From Candidatus Polarisedimenticolaceae bacterium (lineage in GTDB: Bacteria > Pseudomonadota > Gammaproteobacteria > Chromatiales > Chromatiaceae): DNA of 43,673 nt. Within the stretch, counting starts at the first letter, position 1. The number at the start of each line of letters is the position of its first letter. Position numbers and translations under genes: made by a program. Below the pieces are notes generated by a model, which was not told the DNA's origin, ran no database searches, and saw nothing but the letters and a program-made list of their open reading frames with translations. The stretch lies in the NCBI GenBank assembly GCA_021648685.1, contig JAKISI010000027.1, positions 1 through 43,673 on the forward strand, in the 5' to 3' direction. Of the stretch, positions 1-8,128 are shown in pieces.

Positions 1-128
1 TCCTTCATGCTTAGTTCATAAGCCAAACATTTCTCATAGGTGTTTTCTAACAATCCAGCACCCAATGTACGATGCACCTCAATAGCACAACCTATCACTG
101 TTTCTGACAGCTCCTTACTACACTCCTG
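1..128 (-). CDS. GxxExxY-type protein, N-terminal part (runs off the window)
   Basis: Read on the minus strand, this segment encodes a peptide with the core IGCAIEVHRTLGAGLLENTY followed by EKCLAYELSMK. That is the hallmark N-terminus of the small GxxExxY proteins, which belong to the PD-(D/E)XK nuclease-like superfamily and are common in accessory regions. Their molecular role is not established. The gene continues beyond base 1. No ATG, GTG or TTG in this frame lies just upstream of the conserved part, where family members normally start, and an IS remnant begins about 100 bases further on. The gene may therefore have lost its start. Family assignment is from motif recognition and the start is unresolved. 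Confidence 0.5.
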
Positions 129-224
129 AAACTGGTACTGGATGGCAGCGGCTTTCCGCGTCGTAGTCAGCTCTTCCCGGGCAACGTCAGTGAGCCTGAG
201 AGCCTGGAGGCGATGCTCGGCGCT

Positions 225-807
225 ACAGTGTAGAAAAGGCCAGGTTGTGGTGATAGATGCCAGCATTGCGACGGACACAAGCCATTACCGTCAAAGAGTG
301 TCCGGGGCAGAAGGTTACTGTTCAACGCGTTGTCACAGAGACGGGTGAAGTGGAACTTTATTGCCACTTCCAGGCCCGTGAGCAAAAAGAACAGGCGATA
401 CAGGATCGCTTCAGTGAGCGCTTTGGTAGAAGGCCACCTCTTTATCACCTTGCTGGCCTACCATCTGGTGCATCTCATTCGAACCCAACTGAAAGCACAA
501 GGCATCCACGACAGTTGGGAGACGATCCGTCAAAAGCTGGAGAACCAGCAGCGCATTACCGTGAGCTTATCCTGTGAAGCGGGCAAGCGACTGCATATCC
601 ACAAGGCCACGCGTGCAGAGCCGCATCAGAAGGTGATTTATGACGCCTTGGGTATCTCTTCGCAACCTGGCTCCGTTCAAAAAACAGCGGCCTGATCTTC
701 CAAAAAACAAAACCGTTAAACCTGTAGTGCCATAAGAGGCGCTGCGTGCAGGCTAACTATCTGTTTTTTTTAAAGCATTGTTGCCAGTGAAATCGGAAGA
801 TGGGTTA
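225..807 (+). mobile_element. IS1634-like transposase remnant with its 3' end
   Basis: Three reading-frame pieces follow one another: VVVIDASIATD near 240-275, then VTETGEVELYCHFQAREQKE near 325-390, then EGHLFITLLAYHLVHLIR followed by RITVSLSCEAGKRLHIHKAT and ending at 695. This order and these motifs match the middle and C-terminus of IS1634-type DDE transposases. Frame changes lie near 280 and 425, and the catalytic core between the second and third pieces is missing, so the element is dead. The stretch 679-807 after the stop recurs at 3433-3561, which marks it as the shared 3' end of this IS type. The 5' half is absent. Confidence 0.75.
679..807 (+). repeat. Direct repeat, copy 1: 3' end of the IS1634-like element
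   Basis: This segment and 3433-3561 share a long run of near-identical sequence in the same orientation. Both begin at an A-run followed by CAGCGGCCTGATCTTCC, pass through CCATAAGAGGCGC and GGCTAACTATCTG, and end near GATGG[G/A]TTAA. After that point the two flanks differ completely. The end of homology probably marks the original IS terminus. Confidence 0.8.
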
Positions 808-896
808 AGTTACAGTGGTCTGAAGAAGATCTGGAATATCTCTTAGGCAGATGGGAGTAATGGCTTTTTTTCAAAACAGCTCTTGCCACAGCCGAT

Positions 897-1358
897 TCAG
901 GCCTCCACCTTTCCATACACAAATATCTGAGGATCAAGTTTTGCCTCCAGCTCACTCATAAGCGCATCAAAGTCATCATACAGCGGCAGCTCATAAACCA
1001 GATTTTTTTCACGCACCAGCGCCACACTCTCCTCTGCCCCTTTCTCACCCTTCACAAGCACTCGTCTTATGGAGGCAAAAGGTATGCTGACTCTGCTATT
1101 CATATCTTGAATAATGAAGTGGTCTGACTCTATATGAAAGCTATGCGCCTGCGCCCAATAGAGGAATGGCTGACTTTTTTTCCAGTGAAAAAAGGCGATC
1201 AGCAGGGCAACCAATGCACCGAATGCAAATGCCATTTCGGGGGAGTCCGGGTTGCGACCATAATCTGCCATGCCCACCAACGGCCCCACCAATGCCCACA
1301 GAAATGGACGGCGCTTGCGTCTGTTGATCTCTTTGCTTGATATGGAGTAGGTGGCCAT
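897..1358 (-). CDS. Small membrane protein with a PH-like cytoplasmic domain, unknown function
   Basis: A protein of about 153 residues read from ATG at 1358. An earlier in-frame ATG at 1436 would add an unconvincing cysteine-rich leader. The N-terminal third is basic (EINRRKRR) and is followed by two hydrophobic segments, roughly residues 18-32 and 42-58. The rest is soluble and beta-rich, with the pattern HSFHIESDHFIIQDMNSR then ISIPFASIRRVLVKGEK-like text. This resembles the bacterial PH-like or YcxB-type domains attached to two-helix membrane anchors. The resemblance is structural inference and I do not recognise a named family. It diverges from the gene at 1454 and shares its upstream region. 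Confidence 0.6.
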   Translation of the reverse strand: MATYSISSKEINRRKRRPFLWALVGPLVGMADYGRNPDSPEMAFAFGALVALLIAFFHWKKSQPFLYWAQAHSFHIESDHFIIQDMNSRVSIPFASIRRVLVKGEKGAEESVALVREKNLVYELPLYDDFDALMSELEAKLDPQIFVYGKVEA

Positions 1359-1453
1359 TTGGATTTTTCTGTGCAGATGCGGCTGGAAACTGTAGATAGC
1401 GTAACAGCATTTGCAGCATGATCCCAAAGAGATCAATTGGTATCATCCCCCCC

Positions 1454-2650
1454 ATGAACAACCCGCTTCACGACTGCATTGACCAGCTTCTCTTAGAGCA
1501 AGGCACATACACCCCGCTAAACCTCCTGCTAGCCAAGGGACAGTTGGATTACAGCGACTATGAGGCCTGGCGTTCTGGCAATATTCCGCATTTGGAAGCG
1601 GTGCTGTTTGGTGACCCTGAGCAGATTAGCCAGATGCTCACGCAAGCCAAAGCATATGTAACCGCCCTCAAATTAGCCCCCAAACTGTTGACCTACAACC
1701 CCTGGGGCAGTAACAGCAGCCAAACGTTGAGTTTTAGCCAAAACCTCACCCGCGCAGAGCTGTTCCACACCCGATACGGCAAAGCTGAAGAGCAAGCGCA
1801 GCTCGATCTGTTTATGGATGCCACCGCCAGCAATCTGGCCAACCGAACAGCACAAGCCCTGATCAATCGGGACAGTGATGAAGCCAGACGGCTGATTCAA
1901 TTGCTGTTTGATGCCGACCCAGATCACTCCAGACTTGGCTCGTTGGAACGCCTGACAGAGGCAGATCAGCTACTGCAAAGCCCCATCGGCAATCCGGCAG
2001 CACGCTTGGATCAGATCGAAAATGAACTTACGCCGCTGGCTGAAGATGAGCTGGGATCTGGCAGCCACAACCTGCTGGTTCCACACTGGCGGCATCTCAC
2101 TACTGCACTGCATGGGCACTCATTTGACCCCAAACAGCCAAAGCTGCACGCCAGCTATACCGCCAGCAGAGCCTTTGAGTGGCAGCAGGCAATCACGGCA
2201 ATTCAGGCAGAACCCGGTTGGCAGCAGCAGCTTGATCTACTCTGGCGTTATGCAAAAGCCTGTGAGCAGTTGCATGACAAGCCCACCGCCCTGCATGCCT
2301 ATTTTCAGCTCTGCTGGCAGTTTCCTAATGCTGCCGATGCCATTGGCCGCCGGGCTGCTCCCCCGCAGCAGCTAGCCTGGAATGACTTTCTGGCACTGGA
2401 GCCTGAGCTGCCCAATGAGCTATTCCCCGCCTGGTATCTCATGAGACACCCCGGATTGATCCACCAACTGCCACAACCCAATATTGAACACCAACTCACC
2501 AGCATCCAGACTTATCAGATAATATACAGCCTGCACCAGAAAACCACCCCTGACACAACAGCACTCAACGCCATCAGCATCCCATTACGCAGAAAGCTAC
2601 AGCAACTGAGTCCAGTGCTATTTGTCCACTACATGCAAACCAAAAAATGA
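1454..2650 (+). CDS. Conserved hypothetical protein, about 398 residues
   Basis: A long open frame starting at ATG 1454 (MNNPLHDCIDQ). The ORF can be extended to 1418, but that would overlap the divergent gene's promoter region. The protein is soluble with no signal peptide or membrane segment. It is rich in Leu, Ala and Gln and looks mostly helical, with helical pairs in the second half (LLWRYAKACEQLHDKPTALH) that recall TPR-like packing. I do not recognise the family. Its end overlaps the broken glucokinase frame at 2622, so the two may once have formed an operon. Only the existence of the gene is well supported. Confidence 0.65.
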   Translation: MNNPLHDCIDQLLLEQGTYTPLNLLLAKGQLDYSDYEAWRSGNIPHLEAVLFGDPEQISQMLTQAKAYVTALKLAPKLLTYNPWGSNSSQTLSFSQNLTRAELFHTRYGKAEEQAQLDLFMDATASNLANRTAQALINRDSDEARRLIQLLFDADPDHSRLGSLERLTEADQLLQSPIGNPAARLDQIENELTPLAEDELGSGSHNLLVPHWRHLTTALHGHSFDPKQPKLHASYTASRAFEWQQAITAIQAEPGWQQQLDLLWRYAKACEQLHDKPTALHAYFQLCWQFPNAADAIGRRAAPPQQLAWNDFLALEPELPNELFPAWYLMRHPGLIHQLPQPNIEHQLTSIQTYQIIYSLHQKTTPDTTALNAISIPLRRKLQQLSPVLFVHYMQTKK

Positions 2651-3127
2651 GAGCGACAGACTGAAAATACTCACTGGAGATATCGGCGGCGCCAACACCC
2701 ATCTTGCAGTTTTTGATACTGAGACCGGGCAGCTCCAGCCCTCATCTCTAACAGTATTTGGCAGCAACAACTGCTCATCTCTGGATGAGGTTGTCGCCCA
2801 CTACATCAGCCGCCTGGGAGGATGTCTGCAAACATACTTGTTTTGGCATTGCAGGCCCAATCAAAAACCGCTGCGTCAAAACCACCAATCTACCCTGGCA
2901 GGTCAATGCTGCAGACCTTGAGCATGGGGTGCGCATCACAAAGGTCTGGCTGACCAACGATCTGGAAGCTGTTGTCTGAGGCATCCCCGCACTGGCTGAA
3001 AATGCCTTCCACACCCTGCAAGCAGACAGCCCGGAGACAGAGGGCAACCAATGTGTCATCACCACGGGCACCGGCCTGGGTGAAGCTGGCATCGTTCAGC
3101 AGCCTGATGGCACTCTTCTCCCCTTTT
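2622..3127 (+). pseudogene. glk: Glucokinase, broken (glk pseudogene)
   Basis: Glk phosphorylates glucose with ATP. The ROK/Glk-type ATP-binding start ILTGDIGGANTHLAVFD is intact, then the frame shifts near 2815. The downstream frame continues CFGIAGPIKNR, KTTNLPWQVNAADLEHG and VWLTNDLEAVV, hits TGA at 2977, and resumes as GIPALAENAFHTLQADSPE, VITTGTGLGEAGIV and LLPFSGS. These are the glucokinase blocks in their proper order. At about 3127 homology stops where IS91-family sequence begins, so roughly the C-terminal half is missing. One frameshift, one in-frame stop and a truncation make loss of function near certain unless another copy exists. Confidence 0.85.
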
Positions 3128-3264
3128 CTGGGTCGCTATCTCTATCGTGGTGTTATCCAGGAGAAACATATTGTCGCCTGCGAAGATGGCAAAGTAACCT
3201 ACCGGTATCAGGACAGTAAAACCAAGAAGATGGTATATAAACCCATATTGGGTGAAGACTTTTA
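3125..3264 (+). mobile_element. IS91-family (Y2) transposase fragment
   Basis: The frame reads FLGRYLYRGVIQEKHIVACE then DGKVTYRYQDSKTKKMVYK. This is the conserved stretch of IS91/IS801 rolling-circle transposases that follows the catalytic tyrosines (typical text YLGRYTHRVAISNHR). Only about 45 residues remain. The left edge meets the broken glk and the right edge meets a DDE transposase fragment. No catalytic residues or element ends are visible. Confidence 0.7.
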
Positions 3265-3443
3265 TGTACCGGTGGAACCGGGGCTACGGGTTAACATCAT
3301 CGAAGACCGATCCCGTTTCATCCTGCACCACCAAGTGATAGAAAAAACCACCGATGATCAAGCGGTAGGGGTTCGTATGCCCGGTGGAACGCTACAAATG
3401 GGATTTGTTCTCATCTGGAGCGTGGTGATAGGAAAAAACAGCG
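3265..3443 (+). mobile_element. Internally deleted copy of the DDE-transposase IS at the right edge of the window
   Basis: Bases 3265-3359 encode VPVEPGLRVNIIEDRSRF and ILHHQVIEKTTDDQ, the same peptide as in the transposase at 43092-43673. Directly after TGATCAAG the sequence jumps to GCGGTAGGGGTTCGTATGCC, which in the right-hand element lies beyond the transposase stop (complement of 42984-43066). The left copy has therefore lost the middle and C-terminus of the gene, about 450 bases, with joining at a short AAG/GCGG microhomology. The 3' noncoding tail survives up to the A-run at 3433. Confidence 0.8.
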
Positions 3444-3561
3444 GCCTGATCTTCCAAAAAACAAAACAGTTAGATCTGTAGCGCCATAAGAGGCGCCGCG
3501 CACAGGCTAACTATCTGCTTTTTAAGGCATTATTGTCAGTAAAATCGCGAAGATGGATTAA
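3433..3561 (+). repeat. Direct repeat, copy 2: 3' end of the IS1634-like element
   Basis: This is the second copy of the sequence at 679-807. It is fused to the preceding DDE-element remnant exactly at the shared string AAAAAACAGCG, which occurs in both element types. It ends just upstream of the ribosome-binding region of the gene at 3593. Only the noncoding end of the IS is present. Confidence 0.8.
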
Positions 3562-3592
3562 CCTCTCTGAACTGCATTAGAATGGAGATACG

Positions 3593-3934
3593 ATGACCAT
3601 GAAAAAAGCGATTATCCCGTTCCTTTTGGCAGTCGCCTTTCCCAGCTCCGCTGCGGACTTATATGGCCGCGTCTGGACTGCACAAAGCGCCGCGCCCGCA
3701 GCTGGCGCAGTCGTACATATCGCCTGCCCCACCGCCCAGCCTCAGCAGACCACAGTAGACCAATATGGTCGTTACCGCCTGACCAAACTTCCTGCCAAAC
3801 AAAACTGCCAACTCAGCGTGGAAGTTTCACCTCAACAGACAGCACCTGTCACGGTTTACTCTGGCAGCGGCAGCAAAGACATCAACATCGAACTGTATAA
3901 AACACCAGATGCATTAACACTGCTTCTTCGCTGA
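3593..3934 (+). CDS. Exported small protein with a carboxypeptidase-regulatory-like fold
   Basis: A 113-residue protein preceded by GGAG five bases before ATG 3593, which favours this start over ATG 3599. Residues 1-20 form a clear signal peptide (KKAIIPFLLAVAFPSSAA, cleavage near SAA-D). The mature part begins LYGRVWTAQSAAPAAGAVV and continues with TTVDQYGRYRLTKLPAKQNC. This is the beta-sandwich pattern of carboxypeptidase regulatory-like (CarboxypepD_reg) domains, with the typical D-x-x-G-x-Y/F turn. Two cysteines may form a disulfide in the periplasm. Such modules often bind or decorate the cell surface. No specific function can be given. Confidence 0.65.
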   Translation: MTMKKAIIPFLLAVAFPSSAADLYGRVWTAQSAAPAAGAVVHIACPTAQPQQTTVDQYGRYRLTKLPAKQNCQLSVEVSPQQTAPVTVYSGSGSKDINIELYKTPDALTLLLR

Positions 3935-3969
3935 ACAGCCATCTAAACTAAGATAACGGCAGCCGGGAT

Positions 3970-5055
3970 ATGGATAAAGAAGGAAACTCTGCAACACCAC
4001 CGGAAAATGCACCGGCAGAGAGCAAGCCGGGTAAAGATAAATGGGACATTATTGAAATTCTTGCGCGGCCCATCTCTGCTGCATTAACTGCACTTACCAT
4101 CGCACTGATTGGCTATTTTGGGCAAAGCACACTGACAGAGATCAATGCCATAGAGCAAGATGCAAGGCTCTATACGCAACTGCTCAGCAGCAGGGAAGCC
4201 GCAGAGAGCTCTCTGCGAAAGGATATGTTTAAAGAGATCATGGACGGCTTTTTCACCGACAGGATCACTGCCAAAGCTGACCAGCCCGCAACGGCTGCCG
4301 TTATCGAGAACAGTATATCCAAGAAACTGCTCAAGCTGGAGATGCTGGCCCTGAACTTTGGAGATTCACTAAGCCTTGGCCCACTGTTTGGCGAGGTATC
4401 AAAAGATATCAAAGGCATATTGAAAGCGCATAAAGATCTGTTTGAAGATTGGAGGGCCACATCGAATACGCATCACAAACGACTGCACGGGCTGGCCAAA
4501 AGGGTTGCCAGCGCACAGCTATCCACTGTTGGGCCAAAAGGAGAGATTCTCACCATACGAATCCCCTATGAGAAAATCAAACAACAGGGCGTTCAACCAA
4601 GCGAGGAGTGGCAATATACCTGGCCATACGATGACCCGTTATACAACCCCGTCAGAACCCCACTCAATACACTCCCACTTTGTACCGAGGCCGACCGCAA
4701 GAGCAATAAATGCAAGCCAATGCGCTCGGTTACCATAGAGCTGAGAAATGCCAGTTATGAAAAAAAATCTGTGCAAATCAATCTCATCATTGAGAACCTC
4801 AACAGGCCTACAGAAGAACCTACAAAAATCGACTTCAGGTTAGACTATTTTAACTTCCCGCTGATTGACAATACCCGCCTCTCAAACAACGAACGCTTTG
4901 CCATAATTTTAGAAAAATTTAATGAAGCAGAGGTAATTCTAAAAGGCGTGCTGTTTCCCGGCATCTATGCCAGCCAGCGGGACAAACCCTATCTAAACGA
5001 GGCCATCCAGGAGCTAAAACGCCAGAAAGCCGCACAAGACAAAGCCGTAAAATAG
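3970..5055 (+). CDS. Single-pass membrane protein, unknown function
   Basis: A 361-residue protein beginning MDKEGNSATPPENAPAESK, a charged disordered cytoplasmic tail. One transmembrane helix follows at about residues 33-52 (PISAALTALTIALIGYFG). The rest is a large soluble domain. Its first part is helical and charged (coiled-coil-like INAIEQDARLYTQLLSSREA), and its second part is beta-rich with paired cysteines (LCTEADRKSNKCK) and WPYDDPLYNPVRTP. The topology suggests a periplasmic domain of about 300 residues. I do not recognise the family. It starts 36 bases after the preceding exported protein, so co-transcription is likely. Confidence 0.65.
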   Translation: MDKEGNSATPPENAPAESKPGKDKWDIIEILARPISAALTALTIALIGYFGQSTLTEINAIEQDARLYTQLLSSREAAESSLRKDMFKEIMDGFFTDRITAKADQPATAAVIENSISKKLLKLEMLALNFGDSLSLGPLFGEVSKDIKGILKAHKDLFEDWRATSNTHHKRLHGLAKRVASAQLSTVGPKGEILTIRIPYEKIKQQGVQPSEEWQYTWPYDDPLYNPVRTPLNTLPLCTEADRKSNKCKPMRSVTIELRNASYEKKSVQINLIIENLNRPTEEPTKIDFRLDYFNFPLIDNTRLSNNERFAIILEKFNEAEVILKGVLFPGIYASQRDKPYLNEAIQELKRQKAAQDKAVK

Positions 5056-5144
5056 CATTTTTAAGCAGAGCCCTTATATGGTTAGCAACTGCCCGGCTTG
5101 TTATCATTAGCTCTTGAGTTTTGGCTACCGTACCGGAGAGCAAC

Positions 5145-5747
5145 ATGAATAAAATGAAAAAAACAGCCCTTGCCCTGCTGATATGTACAGCACCCTTTGC
5201 TGCACTGGGGGCTGACAAGGATGGCCGCTTCGCCATTAAAGGCGCAGGTACCGCAAGCTGTGAACGCTACCTTGAAGAGCGCGGCAAGCGCAGTGAACCC
5301 TATTACCTGATTGCGGGCTGGTTAAACGGGTATCTCACCGCCGCCAATCAATACGCAGACGAAACCTATGACCTGGTGGCGTGGCAAAACTCCAAACTGC
5401 TCAATGCCCTGCTGGAGACACACTGTAAGGCAAACCCCAAGCAGCAGATTCATATTGCTGTCAGGGCGATGACCGAAGGCTTGAGAGCAGAACGCTTGCG
5501 CGAGATGAGCATGCTGGTAAAAGCAAAGAGTGGCGAAGAGGAGGCTCTTCTGTACCAGGAGACCCTGCGGCGCATTCAAACCAAACTGGCCAACCTGGGG
5601 TTTTACACAGGCGCTGCCGATGGGCAGTTTGGCCCTGGAACACGCAAGGCACTGGAGGCCTTCCAGACACAACACAAATTAAAGGTCACCGGGTTACCAA
5701 ATCAAACAACGATCTACATGCTCTTGATTACCCTAGCAAAAAAATAG
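5145..5747 (+). CDS. Exported protein with a C-terminal peptidoglycan-binding domain
   Basis: The start at ATG 5145 is chosen because GGAGAG lies just upstream and the protein then begins with a signal peptide (MNKMKKTALALLICTAPFAA, cleavage near ALG-A). The mature N-terminal part contains CERYLEERGKRSEPYYLIAG and an ETHCKANPKQQIHIAV segment. It resembles small periplasmic helical domains, with two cysteines placed as in HdeA/Rap1a-type folds. Residues of about 140-195 match a PG_binding_1 module (IQTKLANLGFYTGAADGQFG then GTRKALEAFQTQHKL). The protein probably anchors to the cell wall. No catalytic domain is visible. Confidence 0.7.
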   Translation: MNKMKKTALALLICTAPFAALGADKDGRFAIKGAGTASCERYLEERGKRSEPYYLIAGWLNGYLTAANQYADETYDLVAWQNSKLLNALLETHCKANPKQQIHIAVRAMTEGLRAERLREMSMLVKAKSGEEEALLYQETLRRIQTKLANLGFYTGAADGQFGPGTRKALEAFQTQHKLKVTGLPNQTTIYMLLITLAKK

Positions 5748-5772
5748 CCTTTAGCAGCTTTTTCATAAGAGC

Positions 5773-5810
5773 AAAAAAAGAGGCGGTCATTTGACCGCCT
5801 CATCAGTTTT
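5773..5810. terminator. Bidirectional intrinsic terminator
   Basis: Perfect 9-bp stem GAGGCGGTC / GACCGCCTC at 5780-5801 with loop ATTT. A run of seven A lies on the left (T-run for minus-strand transcripts) and TTTT on the right. It sits between two convergent genes and can serve both. Confidence 0.85.
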
Positions 5811-5846
5811 AATACGCTGTTTTTATCATTATAGAAACCAGCAGGG

Positions 5847-7418
5847 CTAACCTCTCTTTCTGCGCCTTCCTGCAAAGCCGAAGCCGGCCAGACCCACACT
5901 AAAAAGCGCGAGGATAGCTGGCTCTGGCACGGCATTATTACCAGGTACCCAGACTGTTTGCGGCGTCATGGTTACACCGTAGGTTCCCTGTTGGCTGAAT
6001 GTCACCTGGGTGACAAAGGCTATTGGATCGGTTGGATCCAGCCCTTCATTTACATCGATCTCTTCAACCGTAAACATATCTACATTATTGCCGCATTCCG
6101 TCACAAAGTTGTACAGCGTGCCTGCGGTGGCAGCAAATCCATCAGCCGTTCCACAGCCAGCGACACTGACCCAGAACTCCGTATCAGCACCCACTGAGGG
6201 GAGCAGAACGGATTCAAAGAGGCCTAGCCCTGTGACGATATTAAATTCGTAACCTATCGCCACATTCGGATCGAGGTTGACGATCTCTCCATCTTCGACC
6301 ACGAGGTCACCAAAGCCAAAGCAGCCCGCATCAGTACCACAAGGGTTGCCTGCACCCGGAGCATCCGGCAGCACTACAATATCGCCAATATCAACCCCAG
6401 GGTCAGCAAGATTGAAGGTCTCCAGGGCCAAATCATAGGCACCTGTATCCTGCCAAGCGCTTGTTCCATTGAATGCCTCGCCATCATCGCCCCAGCCGCC
6501 ATCATCGTTAACCCCGGTAACAGCAACATTGACCGTACCGCTGCTGGGTACAATGCCACCCAGCACGGTTGATCCGTCCCATCCCTTATCGGCAGCTACC
6601 AGTGTGCCGCCATCATCAAACAGGCCGATCATGCCGCCAGTGAGGAAAAGGGAATCCTGCTCATCAGGTAAGGGGGCGGTCGGGTCTGGGGCTGTTGGAA
6701 ACAGCTCAACTCTAAACATTTCGCCCGGGGTCAGGCCGGTAAATTGGACGAAGTCGACATCTCCTTCAATCAGTTGACCAAACTCGCCATCCAACTCACC
6801 ACCCCACCAGTCGCCATTAGGCCCATCGCCGACTACATTACCCCATGGGTCAACCCCTGGCGCATTGACAAAGACGCTGAGCGCATAGTCACCTGATTGG
6901 GCATGAGGGGTTCCAGCAGCAGAATTTCCATCAAAGTCATCATCGGGCCAGCCGGTTACCCTGATATCAAGATTCCCGGCAGGGCTGACAAAGGTATTGC
7001 CCCACAAAAACTGCTCGGTGCTGTAACTGCTATCAGATGCTATGAATGCCCCAGCAGCATCAAATACACCAAGCACCGTATCGGGGTTATTGGTTGAGCC
7101 CTCTGGCGCATTGTTGAGAAAGATCTGTATATCATCACCTTCATTCAAACCACTCACATTGAAGTAATCAACAGCGCCTTCGGCCAAGGTTCCACTGGCA
7201 GAGAAGAAGGGATCAATAGATCCAGCACCTGAGCCACCGCCCCAGTCAACCGGGGTTCCAAGGCTCAATTCGCCCTGGTAGTCCCATACACCTGGGGCAA
7301 GCACGTCTATCTCTGTAAAAGCGTTATTAGGTTCAAGCTCTGCCACAGCATAGACTGCTGAGCTGCTTCCCATGGCTACAACGATGGCAGCCGCAAGTGG
7401 CAATTTACGAAATTTCAT
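5847..7418 (-). CDS. PEP-CTERM sorting-domain surface protein
   Basis: A 523-residue exported protein. The start at 7418 is chosen for its AAGGAG box nine bases upstream; an in-frame ATG at 7439 is less likely. Residues 1-25 are a signal peptide (KLPLAAAIVVAMGSSSAVYA). The mature part opens with AELEPNNAFTEIDVLAPG, a pattern of pre-peptidase C-terminal/DVUA0089-like repeats. It contains several acidic Gly-Asp-Trp-rich beta modules and paired cysteines (CGTDAGCFGFGD). The C-terminus is VPEPAILALFSVGLAGFGFA followed by GRRRKRG. This is a textbook PEP-CTERM signal (VPEP, helix, basic cluster) processed by an exosortase. The host should therefore encode XrtA-type exosortase and exopolysaccharide genes elsewhere. 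Confidence 0.9.
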   Translation of the reverse strand: MKFRKLPLAAAIVVAMGSSSAVYAVAELEPNNAFTEIDVLAPGVWDYQGELSLGTPVDWGGGSGAGSIDPFFSASGTLAEGAVDYFNVSGLNEGDDIQIFLNNAPEGSTNNPDTVLGVFDAAGAFIASDSSYSTEQFLWGNTFVSPAGNLDIRVTGWPDDDFDGNSAAGTPHAQSGDYALSVFVNAPGVDPWGNVVGDGPNGDWWGGELDGEFGQLIEGDVDFVQFTGLTPGEMFRVELFPTAPDPTAPLPDEQDSLFLTGGMIGLFDDGGTLVAADKGWDGSTVLGGIVPSSGTVNVAVTGVNDDGGWGDDGEAFNGTSAWQDTGAYDLALETFNLADPGVDIGDIVVLPDAPGAGNPCGTDAGCFGFGDLVVEDGEIVNLDPNVAIGYEFNIVTGLGLFESVLLPSVGADTEFWVSVAGCGTADGFAATAGTLYNFVTECGNNVDMFTVEEIDVNEGLDPTDPIAFVTQVTFSQQGTYGVTMTPQTVWVPGNNAVPEPAILALFSVGLAGFGFAGRRRKRG

Positions 7419-7738
7419 GGTGTTACACTCCTTACACAATACTATTATTGGTTATCCGTCCCGCAGCCTGCCCTGCTTCAACTGCGGCGTTACGATTGCG
7501 ATATGCACGAAGCAGGCCAGAACTCTGTTTTTAGTACCCAGAGCCGATGTATTAGAGCAGGCTTTGTCTTCTGCACTCACTGAACACCATGCTCATTCTG
7601 ACTATTATCAAGATATAATTCAAAATGTTACATGGTTTTTAATCTATAAAAAGCCTTGGCTGTAAGCTAATAACCACCATAAAAGGCAGCCACCCCCTGG
7701 ATCTGCCCACTGAAACCATCTGCCTCATTAAGATAGGC

Positions 7739-7761
7739 AAGTGTAAAAAAAACTGACACTT
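7739..7761. promoter_or_regulatory. Motif TGTAAA(N6)CTGACA, copy 1, within a hyphenated palindrome
   Basis: AAGTGT and ACACTT flank an A-rich spacer, so the site is an 11-base-spaced inverted repeat. The inner 17 bases (7742-7758) match 8045-8061 at 15 of 17 positions on the same strand. The site lies about 320 bases upstream of the PEP-CTERM gene. This could be an activator site, but the binding protein is unknown. Confidence 0.4.
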
Positions 7762-8044
7762 AGATCTCTCAACCTGTACAAAAAACAATCACTCCTCCCT
7801 GGCTCCTGCGCCTTGAATTGCGCTGAAACCCAAAGAATTCAGACAGTTGCCATTTGCAGATGCTCGCCTTGTGCCGGGGAGCGACCAACCGACTAAAGCG
7901 TAATTTCCATAGATATATTAATAGGTTAAAAATATATTAGTTTGAGAAAAAACCCGAACCCTGGTGAATACACTCATAAATAAAGGGATCGACCCCCAAT
8001 CTTTTTATCTCATTCTCAGTGCCCGTTTCCCCTGAATTATCAGG

Positions 8045-8061
8045 TGTAAAAAATCCTGACA
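8045..8061. promoter_or_regulatory. Motif TGTAAA(N6)CTGACA, copy 2
   Basis: Second copy of the 17-bp motif at 7742-7758, differing at two central positions. It lies about 100 bases upstream of the motY-like start and about 630 bases upstream of the PEP-CTERM start, so it could serve either gene. Confidence 0.35.
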
Positions 8062-8101
8062 GAACCACACCAGGCCGTCATAAGACTTATTCAGAAACTG
8101 C

Positions 8102-8128
8102 TAAAGTTCTATCTGCACAAGACGAACT
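8102..8128 (+). promoter_or_regulatory. Possible sigma28 (FliA) promoter of the motY-like gene
   Basis: TAAAGTTC, eleven bases, then GACGAACT. The -35 half fits the FliA consensus TAAAGTTT at 7 of 8 positions. The -10 half keeps only the CGA core of GCCGATAA (4 of 8). The site lies 34 bases upstream of a flagellar motor gene, which is where such a promoter is expected. Confidence 0.35.

Noticed and set aside
7372-7665. 97-residue plus-strand frame upstream of the motY-like gene
   Set aside because: It overlaps the start and ribosome-binding site of the PEP-CTERM gene, has no start signal and no recognisable protein pattern.
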